A DNA stretch of 64,000 bases from Inia geoffrensis. Taxonomy: Eukaryota; Chordata; Mammalia; Artiodactyla; Iniidae. Both the position numbers and the translations under genes were made by a program. The number at the start of each line of letters is the position of its first letter. The stretch's first letter is position 1. Positions 33,330 through 44,372 of the stretch are shown here, piece after piece. The stretch covers positions 53,663,090 through 53,727,089 of the forward strand of contig CM070908.1 of NCBI GenBank assembly GCA_036417435.1, given 5' to 3'. The notes under the pieces were generated by a model, which saw nothing but the letters and a program-made list of their open reading frames with translations, ran no database searches and was not told the DNA's origin.

Positions 33330-36300
33330 CTAGGTTCCACATACACGTGTTAGTATACGATATTTGTTTTTCTCTTTCTGATTTACTTCACTCTGTATGA
33401 CAGTCTCTAGATCCATCCACATCTCAACAAATGACCCAATTTCGTTCCTTTTTATGGCTGAGAAATATTCCATTGTATATGTGTACCACATCTTCTTTAT
33501 CCATTCGTCTGTCGATGGGCATTTAGGTTGCTTCCATGACCTGGCTATTGTAAATAATGATGCAATGAACATTGGAGTGCATGTGTCTTTTTGAATTATG
33601 GTTTTCTCTGGGTATATGCCAAGTAGTGGGATTGCTGGATCATATGGTAATTCTATTTTTAGTTTTTTAAGGAACCTCCATACTGTTCTCCATAGTGGCT
33701 GTATCAATTTTCATTCCCACCAACAGTGCAAAATCGTTCCCTTTTCTCCACACCCTCTCCAGCACTTGTTGTTTGTAGATTTTATGATGGTGCCCATTGT
33801 AACTGGTGTGAGGTAATACCTCACTGTAGTTTTGATTTGCATTTCTCTAATAATTAGTGACGTTGAACAGCTTTTCATGTGCTTCTTGGCCATCTGTATA
33901 TCTTCTTTGGGGAAATGTCTGTTTAGGTCTTCTGCCCGTTTTTGGATTGGGATGTTTGTTTCTTTGATATTGAGCTGCATGAGCTGTTTATATATTTTGG
34001 AAATTAATCTCTTGTCCGTTGATTCATTTGCAAATATTTTCTCCCATTCTGAGGGTTGTATTTTCGTCTTGTTTATGGTTTCCTTTGCTGTGCAAAAGCC
34101 TTGAAATTTCATTAGGTCCCATTTGTTTATTTTTGTTTTTATTTCCATTACTGTAGGAGGTGGATCAAAGAAGATCTTGCTGTGCTTTATGTCAAAGAGT
34201 GTTCTTCCTTTGTTTTCCTCTAAGAGTTTTATAGTGTCCGGTCTTACATTTAGGCCTTTAATCCATTTTGAGTTTCTTTTTGTGTATGGTGTTAGGGAGT
34301 GTTCTAATTTCATTCTTTTACATGGAGCTGTCCAGTTTTCCCAGCACCACTTGTTGAAGGCACTGTCTTTTCTCCATTGTATATCTTTGCCTCCTTTGTC
34401 ATAGATTAGTTAACCATAGGTGCGTGGGTTTGTCTCTGGGCTTTCCATCTTGTTCCATTGATCTATGTTTCTGTTTTTCTGCCAGTACCATATTTCTTGA
34501 TTACTGTAGCTTTGTAGTATAGTCTGAAGTCAGGAAGTCTGATTCCTCCAGCTGTGTTTTTTTCCCTCAAGACTGCTTTGGCTATTTGGGGTCTTTTGTG
34601 TTTCCATACAAATTTTAAGATGATTTCTTCTAGTTCTGTAAAAAATACCATTGGTAATTTGATAGGGATTGCACTGAATCTGTAGATTGCTTTGGGTAGT
34701 ATAGTCATTTTCACAATATTGATTCTTCCAATCAACGAACATGGTATATCTCTCCATCTGTTGGTATCATCTTTAATTTCTTTCATCAGTGTCTTATAGT
34801 TTTCTGCATACAGGATTTTTGTCTCCCTAGGTAGGTTTATTCCTAGGTATTTTATTCTTTTTGTTGCAGTGGTAAATTGGAGTGTTCCCTTAATTTCTGT
34901 TTCAGATTTTTCATCATTAGTGTATAGGAATGTAAGAGATTTCTGTGCATTAATTTTGTATTCTGCAACTTTACCAAATTCATTGATTAGCTCTCGTAGT
35001 TTTCTGGTGGCATTTTTAAGATTCTCTACGTATAGTATCATGTCATCTGCAAACAGTGACAGTTTTAATTCTTCTTTTCCAATTTGTATTCCTTTTATTT
35101 ATTTTTCTTCTCTGTTTGCCATGGCTAGGACTTCCAAAACTATGTTGAATAATAGTGGTGAGAGTGGACATCCTTGTCTTGTTCCTGATCTTAGAGGAAA
35201 TGCTTTCAGTTTTTCACCATTAAGAATGATGTTTGCTGTGGGTTTGTCGTATATGGCCTTTATTATGTTGAGGTAGGTTCCCACTATGCCCACTTTCTGG
35301 AGTTTTTATCATAAATGGGTGTTGAATTTTGTCAAAAGCTTTTTCTGCATCTATTGAGATGATCATATGGTTTTTATTCTTCAGTTTGTTAATATGGTGT
35401 ATCACATTGATTGATTTGCATCTAGTGAAGAATCCTTGCATCCCTGGGATAAATCCCACTTGATTGTGGTGTATTACCCTTTTAATTTGTCGTTGGATTC
35501 TGTTTACTAGTATTTTGTTGAGGATTTTTGCATCTATATTCATCAGTGATATTGGTCTGTAATTTTCTTTTTTTGTAGTATCTTTGTCTGGTTTTCATAT
35601 CAGTGTGATGGTGGCCTCATAGAATGACTTTGGGAGTGTTCCTTCCTCTGCAATTTTTTGGAAGAGTTTGAGAAGGATAGATGTTAGCTCTTCTCTAAAT
35701 GTTTGATAGAATCGCCTGTGAAGCCATCTGGTTCTGGACTTTTGTTTGTTGGAAGATTTTCAATCACAGTTTCAATTTCATAACTTGTGATTGGTCTTTT
35801 CATATTTTCTATTTCTTCCTGGTTCAGTCTTGGAAGGTTATACCTTTCTAAGACTTTGTCCATTTCTTCCAGGTTGTCCATTTTATTGGCTTAGAGTTAT
35901 TTGTAGTAGTCTCTTAGGATGCTTTGTATATCTGCGGTGTCTGTTGTAACTTCTCCTTTTTCATTTCTAATTTTATTGATTTGAGCCCTCTCCCTCTTTT
36001 TCTTGATGAGTCTGGCTAATGGTTTATCAATTTTGTTTATCTTCTCAAAGAACCAGCTTTTAGTTTTATTGATCTTTGCTATTGTTTTCTTTGTTTCTAT
36101 TTCATTTATTTCTGCTCTGATCTTTATGATTTCTTTCCTTCTGCTAACTTTGGGTTTTGTTTGTTCTTCTTTCTCTAGTTCCTTTAGGTGTAAGGTTAGA
36201 TTGTTTATTTGAGATTTTTCTTGTTTCTTGAGGTAGGCTTGTATAGCTCTAAACTTCCCTCATAGAACTGCTTTTGCTGCATCCCATATGTTTTGGATCA

Positions 36301-37140
36301 TCGTGTTTTTGTTGCCATTTGTCTCTAGGTATTTTTTGATTTTCTCCTTGATTTCTTCAGTGATCTCTTGGTTATCTAGTAGTGTATTGTTTAGCCTCTG
36401 TGTGTTTGTGTTTTTTACGTTTTTCTTCCCTGTAATTCATTTCTAATCTCATAGTGTTGTGTTCAGAAAAGATGCTTGATATGATTTCAGTTTTCTTAAA
36501 TTTACTGAGGCTTGATTTGTGACCCAAGATGTGATTTATCCTGGAGAATTCCATGCGCAGTTCAGAAGAAAGTGTAATCTGCTGTTTTTGGATGGAGTGT
36601 CCTATAAGTATCAGTTAAGTCCATCTTATTTAATGTATCATTTAAAGCTTGTATTTCCTTATTTATTTTCATTTTGGATGATCTGTCCATTGGTTTAAGT
36701 GAGGTGTTAAAGTCCCCAACTATTGTGTTACTGTCCATTTCCTCTTTTATAGCTGTTAGCAGTTGCCTCATGTATAGAGGTGCTCCTATGTTGGGTGCAT
36801 GTATATTTATAATTGTTATATCTTCTTCTTGGATTGATCCGTTGATCATTATGTAGTGTCCTTCATTGTCTCTTGTAACATTCTTTATTTTAAAGTCTAT
36901 TTTATCTGATATGAGTATAGCTAGTCCAGCTTTCTTTTGATTTCCGTTTGCATGGAATATCTTTTTCCATCCCCTCACTTTCAGCCTGTATGTGTCCCTA
37001 GGTCTGAAGTGGGTCTCTTGTAGACAGCATATATATGGGTCTTGTTTTTGTATCCATTCAGCAAGGCTGTGTCTTTTGGGTGGAGCATTTAATCCATACA
37101 CGTTTAAGGTAATTATCAAGATGTATGTTCCTATGACCAT
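33330..37140 (-). pseudogene. L1 C1 ORF2, near full length but broken
   Basis: ORF2 of C1 can be followed from start to end. The endonuclease domain is open for 192 residues (36562-37140) from its likely start. It has the Asn ('TLNVYGLNAP'), Glu ('CLQETHF'), 'IINIHAPNIGAP' and 'IVGDFNTSLKPMDRSS' motifs. The Ser of the SSAHG box is a TGA stop, while AHG is still readable after it. Downstream come RT pieces at 35684-35881, 35220-35543 and 35099-35293 ('[21 protein letters not shown]'). Then the FADD box, intact in sequence near 35043-35057, continues in frame into 34463-35041. The C-terminal region (33711-34313, 33330-33707) has the '[18 protein letters not shown]' Cys-rich stretch and 'TMEYFSAIKRNE'. 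Confidence 0.9.
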
Positions 37141-37194
37141 TGTCTTAATTATTTTGGGTTTGTTTTTGTAGGTCCTTTTTTTCTCTTGTATTTC

Positions 37195-37840
37195 TGACTT
37201 TGAGAAGTTCCTTTAGCCTTTGTTGTAGAGCTGGTTTGGTGGTGCTGAGTTCTCTTAGTTTTTGCTTGTCTGTAAAGTTTTTGATTTTTCTATCAAATCT
37301 GAATGAGATCCTTGCCTGGTAGAGTAATCTTGGTTATAGGTTCTTCCCTTTCATCACTTTAAACATAGCATGCCACTGCCTTCTGGCTTGTAGTGTTTTT
37401 ACTTAGAAATCAGCTGTTAACCTTATGGGAGTTCCCTTGTTTGTTATTTGTTGTTTTTTCCCTTGCTGCTTTTAATAATTTTTCTTTGCCTTTAATTTTT
37501 GCCAATTTGTTTACTATATGGCTCGGCATGTTTCTCCTTGGGTTTATCCTTCCTGGGACTCTCTGCGCTTCCTGGACTTGGGTGGCTATTTCCTTTCCCA
37601 TGTTAGGGAAGTTTTTGACTGTAATCTCTTTAATCTCATCTTCTCGATCTTTGCCTCCTTTCGTTTTCCAATGTCCTGGATCATCTTCACTATCATTATT
37701 CTGAATTCTTTTTCTGGAAGGTTGCCTATCTCCACTTCATTTAGTTGTTTTTCTGGGGTTTTATCTTTTCCTTCATCTGATACATAGCCCTCTGTCTTTT
37801 CATCTTGTCTGTCTTTCTGTGAATGTGGTTTTTGTTCCAC
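37195..37840 (-). pseudogene. L1 C1 ORF1, middle deleted
   Basis: The N-terminal part is open at 37586-37840, with 'NEVEIGNLPEKEFRIMIVKMIQDIGKRKEAKIEKM'. It joins almost directly to C-terminal domain text ('GKEIATQVQEAQRVPGRINPRRNMPSHIV', 37410-37601). Most of the coiled coil and the front of the RNA-recognition domain are therefore missing. Junction near 37625-37645. Confidence 0.8.
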
Positions 37841-38059
37841 AGGCTGCAGGATTGTAGTTCTTCTTGCTTCTGCTCTCTGCCCTCTGGTCTCTTCTATTTT
37901 TAGACATGCAGTATTCCCTGATAACTATATTTCCAAAAATTTGGTAGTATTTTTGCTATTTTGAATGGCATTATTTTTCCATTAATTAAAAAATTAATAT
38001 TTAAAAATATGTCAATGTATTGATAGAATTTATAAAGAATATTGATTTTTCAACTTTTA

Positions 38060-39080
38060 ATTATTTAAAGAATTTTAGATTTAAAGAAATTGGACCAATA
38101 TAGAATAGGGCTATCCCATATACCCTTCACCCACATTACATTCATGTGAACATCTTGCATATACATGGTACAATGACAGAAACTAGGAAATCAACATCTG
38201 TGCAAATATTATCAACTAAAGTGAAGACTTTATTTGGAGTTCACCCATTATTAAGACCCTTTTTCTGTTCCAGGATCCTGAATTGCATTTTGTTTTTTCC
38301 TGCAGTCTGTGACACTTATTTTCCATTGTCTTTCATAGGTTTGACATTTTTGAAGAGAACTGGACAGTGATTTTGTAGAATATCCCTCAGTTAAGGTGAA
38401 CCTGATAATTTCTCATGATTAGATGGAAATTATGTCTTTTTAAAACAATAGCACAGAAGCAACATGTCCTTTTAAATACATTATATCAGGTTACATGTTG
38501 TCAGTATGTCTTATTACTGGTTATACTACTACTGTCACTTGGTAAAAGTGGTGCTTACTGGGTTTCTCCACTGTAAATTTTTGATTTTCCCCTTTGTAAT
38601 TAATAAATATATTGTGGATATACTTTGAGAGTGGCAGATAGCATGTTTCTCCTCAAACTCTGCCCCACTAATTTTATTGTCCATCATTAAATCTTGCCTA
38701 TAGCAATCATTAGCATGGAGCTCTACTTATAATTTTTTATTCTGTTATCCCTTCTATGCTTGGAATTCTTATTTAAGGAAGAGCTGTCTCTCTCCCCTAT
38801 ATATGTATTTATTTATTCAAATATTTATCTGTATCCATTTGGACTCATGATATTAATTTTATCTATGGTTTTCAATCCATTACTATTAGTATTTAGTTTC
38901 TTGATCAAACCGTTCCAGCTTTGTCTCTTGGGAACACTTTTTGGTTGGCTCCGGCACCGTTTTTGCCAGGTTCCATCGCTTTTTGGAGCACTTCCTGACT
39001 TTCTTGTACCACATAATGTTCCAGGATCCCTGCCTTTTCTCTTAGGAGCTCTGGTTCTGTATGGATATTAGTTTTAGTTT
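38060..39080 (-). repeat. Ancient L1M-like 3' UTR repeat
   Basis: Words such as 'atatacccttcacccacatt', 'attttgtagaatatccctca', 'gtttctccactgtaaatttt' and 'ttccaggatccctgcctttt' occur in the order of an old, widespread mammalian repeat that I associate with reversed L1M 3' regions. The class and strand rest on memory. Confidence 0.45.
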
Positions 39081-39184
39081 AAAGTGTTTATCTTTGAAAA
39101 TGTTTGGCAAGATATTTCTATTCTGAAGTGTCTTGTGAAATGTTTCCTAAATGTTTTTCATCTTAACCTCAATTATCACCATAT

Positions 39185-39295
39185 TTCTCTGTCTCCATTT
39201 TACAGATAATCTAAGAACATTCATGTGATTTTTGAAAGACCAAGATTACATAGCTAGGGAATGGCAAAAGACTTGAGCTTGGTACAGCTCTTCTG
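39185..39295 (-). repeat. Possible MIR fragment
   Basis: 'ccattttacagataatctaa' followed by 'agattacatagctagggaat' and 'ggcaaaagacttgagcttgg' matches the reverse MIR order. Confidence 0.55.
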
Positions 39296-39827
39296 ATTAA
39301 ACATCCATGTTCTCTGTCCATACCAATGGACCTGTCATCGTAGGAGGCATGTAGCATCTGCTTACCACAGAGTGTTAAGCATTTAAATCTCTGTTCTTCT
39401 TAATTCATGATGTTTATAGCTTCTGTACTTGCCTGCAAGCTCCCACTATGCAGCCCTGACACCATTCACCATATCCAAATTCATATACCTGGTATCTGGT
39501 AACCATGAGATTCACACTTGCATTTAACACTACGCTACCCTGCCATCCCTGAAACATGAGCAGTCTGTTGAAATGTTAAATTTCAAAACGTTTATGGTGA
39601 AAAATATTAGTTAATGGGTATCAAAAAGCTTAGATTTTTGTCTATAGTTTTATCAGCCAATAACTTCTTGAAGGAATCACTTGAGGAAATATGAATAATA
39701 TAATCCTTGCTTAAGTTATGGAATAGAGATGGATCCCTTTTGTCTGTGGCTGCAAAGGATCTTGTTAGTTTCAAAATAATAGCAATAAAAAGATGGTTCA
39801 GTGCTAAAGAGGTATGAGCAAGAGAAT

Positions 39828-39845
39828 ACACACACACACACACAA
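39828..39845. repeat. (CA)n short run
   Basis: A perfect CA run of about 17 bases. Confidence 0.95.
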
Positions 39846-40044
39846 ATTTATTGTGGCTGTTATTTTCTGGATCTATAATAGTTCACTTCCTGAGAAGTGA
39901 GACTTTTTTCCAGAGACACTATTTGAATGTGGTGCTGTCAAGCTGGCTGTAGCTTTATGTAGAAATTTAACAAAAATGGCTCCGTATAGGAGAGACTAAT
40001 CAGTTCTTGTCAAATCTGGGAGAAATACATAATTCCAATGTACT

Positions 40045-40225
40045 TCAACAGCAGCATGAGCTTCGGAGCTTGACATTTGCCACAGATTTCACAAGTGACT
40101 GAATACTTTTGATTTTGGTTTCCTCATTATTGAAATAGCTTTAATAATACCTACCCCCAAAGGTAAGGATTAAGTCAGATACTATAGGTAAAGCCATCAG
40201 CACAGTGCCTGGCATGGATGAACTG
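40045..40225 (+). repeat. MIR fragment
   Basis: 'gcttcggagcttgacatttg', 'ggtttcctcattattgaaat', 'aataatacctaccccc' and 'agcacagtgcctggcat' follow the MIR consensus to its 3' end. Confidence 0.7.
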
Positions 40226-41099
40226 CTGTGTTAATGGTGGGGATAACTGCTGGCCTTATCATCATTGACATGAACATCATTGTCATTACTCACATTAATA
40301 TTAATTACAGCCTCCAATACCTGTGCTGTCTCTGGTTTCAAATTTGGATCTTTTTCCTTCTTTGTAAAATAGATTTAGCTGAGCAGGTGTAGCTACCCCA
40401 GAGATCCCCGCAAATGCTTTGCTAAGACCTCAGTTTGGTAATGCTGGTGCAGGCTATGATTGAAGAAAGGACAAGAACCCACTTCACTCAGCCACACTTT
40501 ATAACACAGTATCAGAGATGACAATTTCCTACCCATGACAGTTTTATTATTGCAGCTTTCATTTCAACAGGCAGAATAAATACAACCTTCATAAGAAGTA
40601 CTCTAGATAGGCCAGAAAGTATTACACTAACTTCTGACACAGGAAACACTGCTGTTATGAATGTAATATTGTCATGTTTGTTTTGTGCTTTGGAAAACCA
40701 GCTAAAATATTGAATATAAAGCTGTTTTGAGAGGTGTTAATCATCTGGTAAACTATATTAATATGAAGAAGTCTCTCTTTCCATTCTCCAGATTTTGTTC
40801 TCTTTGCCATACAAACATTCCAAATATGGATTAATCGTTCTTTATGCTAATGTACAGTAGCATGAGTTTAGAAAACATGCTGAAGTCTGCCTTAAGATAT
40901 TCACCTAAAAAGCATTTAGTATATATATATTCTTTCATCTTTGAAACACTACCTTACATTGAAGAAAACATTAAAACCAAAACAAAAAACCAAAAAACCA
41001 GAATTATTCTTATCCAGCCTAGTTTGCTCACATCTTTAATTCCATACTGAAACTATAATCCTAAATTAAAGTCGCTGATTTTAGGGATGTGCAGTATTG

Positions 41100-41225
41100 A
41101 GACAGCTATAACATAATGGTTAGTTGGTTAATCTTTGAGCTCTGAGTTGGGTTTCCTGGGTTCGTATTCTGCCTTGTTACCAACCACATGGCATAGATGA
41201 ATTACTGAACTTCTCTGTGTTCCAT
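41100..41225 (+). repeat. MIR fragment
   Basis: 'taacataatggttagttggt', 'tttgagctctgagttgggtt', 'cctgggttcgtattctgcct' and 'gatgaattactgaacttctc' match the front half of MIR, including its tRNA-like region. Confidence 0.7.
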
Positions 41226-42274
41226 TCATCCAACGGATATTCACTGAGCTTCAGCTGTAGGCTGGGCACCATTCTAAGTTCTGGGTACTCTGAGTATAAT
41301 ATGGAGATATCTCACAACTGCACGCCTTGCTTAAAGACCCATATGTTTATCTCGACCCAGAGAATATCTTGATACTGAAAGAAGGAAATTGCATAGCACT
41401 GGAGGTCCTAGGTGTCTCCCTGCTTTTACTCTGTTTTGAGACCATTTGTATCCTTGGAATTAGTAGTAAAGTTTGATACTGGGTAAGACTCTGATTCATG
41501 TTAGGCTTATGTGGCAGTCTGCTTTTTTGTATTATCCCAAATCCAAAGAATAATATGGAAGAGTAAAGAAGGATAACAAACCACGGTTTTTATTTTAGAA
41601 TAATTGCAAATACTGACTGGCTGTAACAGCTATCAAAGATAATTTTAAATCCATTGTATGAAATTGGATAATATTGGATGAAACAAATATAGTAGAGCCA
41701 AAAACGGTATTTTAGACTATATATAATTCAATAACTCCTGGTCGTAATAGGTACCACTCAGAGAGCAAAAGGTAAACCTCAGAATGGGAGAACATATTTT
41801 CAAGACAACATATTTTATTTTATGCATTTGTGCTCACTGAGAAAATTAATCACTTTGGAGTTTTGATTAACAAGTTCATTTTTAGTCAATATCATACTTG
41901 ATGGTATACTTTTGTATGGTATACATTTATAAAGCATCTTTTAAAAAACAGATTGGAGAGTCATAGTCAACGCATTAATAAGTACATTTGAAAAACATCA
42001 GATGAATTTCTTAGATAATGTATGATCTTTCATTTAAACTATTTATGATAAATCGTTCACAATTACTAAAATAACTCATGGCTATGAAGCTGGAAATTTA
42101 AAAGAAGATTTTCATTTCCCACAAGCAGTGTGAGTGTCTGTGTCTTCTTTATAGTTGGTTTAATGCTTCCATGATGTGCCACATTTAAATGATTTCCCAT
42201 GATGTGCCACATTTAGATGATTTCCATGGAGACATTTTCTGCTTAATCTTAGGTGAGAATATTAGTTAATTTTA

Positions 42275-43155
42275 TTAAAATTTTTTAGAAAAAAATTTTT
42301 TATTTTATATTAGAGTATATTTGAATAACAATGTTCTATTAGTTTCAGGTGTGCAGCAAAGTGGTTCACTTATACATATACATGTATCTATTCTTTCTCA
42401 AATTCTTTTCCCATTTAGGTTATTAAAAAATATTCAGCATAGTTCCATGCACACCTGCTATACAGTAGGTCCTTGTTGGTTATCTATTAAAAATATAGCA
42501 GTGTGTGCATGTCAGTCCCAAACACCTAATCTGTACCCACCCCACGTTACACCCCCTAATTATCATAAGCACTTTCTCTAAGTCAGACTCTGTTTCTATT
42601 TTGTAAATAAATTCAGTTGTGTCATATTTTTTAGATTCCGCATATAAGCAATATCATATGATATTTATCTCTCTCTGTCTGACTTAACTTCACTTAGCAT
42701 GATAATCTCCAGGAGCATCCATGTTGCTGAAAATGGCATTATTTCATTCTTTTTAATGGGTGAGTAACAGTCCATTGTGTGTGTGTGTGTGTGTGTGTGT
42801 ATGTATATATATATATATATACCACATGTTCTTTATCCATTCATCTGTTGATGGACATTTAGGTTGTTTCCATGTCTTGGCTATTGTAAGTGGCACTGCA
42901 GTGAACATTGGGGTGCATGTATCCTTTCGAACCATGTTTTTCTCCAGATCTATGCCCAGGAGCAGTACTGCTGGATCATATGGTACCTCTATTTTTAGTT
43001 TCTTAAGGAACCACTATACTGTTCTCCATAGTGGCTGCACCAATTTACATTTCCACCAGCAGTGTAGGAGGGTTCCTTTTTCTCTACACCCTCTCCAGCA
43101 TTTGTTATTTGTAGATTTTTTGATGATGGTGATTCTGACCAGTTTGAGGTAGGTT
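42275..43155 (-). mobile_element. L1 host H2, 3' part
   Basis: The 3' end of a - strand L1: degenerate T-rich tail, a 3' UTR of the 'ttagtttcaggtgtgcagca' type, and the end of ORF2. - strand fragments at 42753-42935 and 43014-43196 keep '[29 protein letters not shown]' in pieces and '[28 protein letters not shown]'. The sequence immediately left is 'ttagttaatttt' (42262-42273), repeated at 55177-55188. At 43155 it is interrupted by L1 A2 and resumes at 50879. Confidence 0.88.
42776..42821. repeat. (GT)n-(AT)n microsatellite within L1
   Basis: A GT run followed by an AT run, grown from the 'attgtatatatgtacca' site of ORF2 as seen in sibling copies. Confidence 0.95.
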
Positions 43156-43299
43156 TTTTTTTTTTCTATTTTATTTATGTATTTATTATTTAACATCTTT
43201 TTTGGAGTATAATTGCTTTACAGTAGTGTGTTAGTTTCTGTTTTATAACAAAGTAAACCAGCTATATATATACATATATCCCCATATTTCCGCCCTCTT

Positions 43300-43335
43300 G
43301 CGTCTCCCTCCTACCCTCCTTATCCCACCCCTCTA
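43300..43335 (-). other. G-rich 3' UTR tract of L1 A2
   Basis: The + strand has repeated C runs ('cctaccctccttatcccacc'). The L1 sense strand is G-rich and quadruplex-capable, as in A1 and at 44165-44220. Confidence 0.6.
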
Positions 43336-44044
43336 GGTGGTCACAAAGCACTGAGCTGATCTCCCTGTGCCATGCGGCTGCTTCCCACTAGCTATCTATT
43401 TTACATTTCGTAGGGTATATATGACCATGCCACTCCCTCACTTCGTCCTAGCTTACCCTTCCCCCTCCCCATATCCTCAAGTCCACTCTTTATGTCTGCG
43501 TCTTTATTCCTGTCCTGCACCTAGGGTCTTCAGGACCTTTTTTTTTGTTTTTTAGATTCCATATATTTGTATTAACATACGGTATTTGTTTTTCTCTTTC
43601 TGACTTACTTCACTCTGTATGAGAGACGCTAGGTCCATCCACCTCACTACAGATAACTCAGTTTCGTTTCCTTTTATGGCTGCGTAATATTCCATTGTAC
43701 ATATGTGCTACATCTTCTTTATCCATTCATCTGTCAGTGGACACTTAGGTTGCCTCCATATCCTGGCTATTGTAAATAGAGCTGCAGTGAACATTGTGGT
43801 ACATGACTCTTTTTGAATTATGGTTTTGTGGGACATAACTCTTTTTGAATTATGGTTTTCTCAGGGTATATTCCCACTAATAGGATTGCTGTGTCATATG
43901 GTAGTTCTATTTTTGGTTTTTTAAGGAACCTCCATACTGTTCTCCATAGTGGCTATATCAATTTACATTCCCACCAACAAGGCAAGGGGGTTCCCTTTTC
44001 TCCACACTCTCTCCAGCGTTTATTGTTTGTAGATTTTTGTTTTT

Positions 44045-44372
44045 ATTTTTTTTATTTAAAAAATTTTTTTTCACATCTTTTTTGGAGTATAATTGCTTTA
44101 CAATGGTGTGTTAGTTTCTGCTTTACAACAAAATGAATCAGTCATATATACACATATGTTCCCATATCCCCTCCCTCCCGCATCTGCCTCCCTCCCACCC
44201 TCCCCATCCCACCCCTCCAGGTGATCACAAAGCACCGAGCTGATCTTCCTGTGCTATGCGGCTGCTTCCCACTAGCTATCTACCTTACATTTGGTAGTGT
44301 ATGTATGTCCATGCTTCTCTCTCACTTTGTCACAGCTTACCCTTTCTCCTCCCCATATCCTCAAGTCCATTC
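44045..44372 (-). mobile_element. 3'-UTR-only L1 insert within A2
   Basis: A T-rich tail and about 300 bases of A-type L1 3' UTR ('tttggagtataattgcttta', then the C-rich tract at 44165-44220), with no ORF2. Left of it the A2 ORF2 text stops at 'ttgtttgtagattttt'. Right of it ORF2 resumes at 'ccattctgaccggtttg'. The right junction shares 'ccattc' between insert and host. Confidence 0.8.

Larger units (their letters stand above)
33126..37893 (-). mobile_element. L1 C1, 5'-truncated
   Basis: A - strand L1 of about 4.8 kb. Its 3' UTR type reads 'ttgatactgcaggttcttat' and 'tcccaccccactgcgg'-like words, different from the A type. ORF2 is almost complete in length, ORF1 has lost its middle, and the element stops a little upstream of ORF1 near 37893, so most of the 5' UTR is missing. 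No convincing target-site duplication is visible. It is the least broken L1 in the window by ORF2 continuity, but carries many stops. Confidence 0.9.
37905..42261. other. Low-copy DNA, no gene recognised
   Basis: About 4.3 kb, AT-rich, with an ancient L1-like repeat (38060-39080), several MIRs and a CA run. No host exon recognised. Confidence 0.6.
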
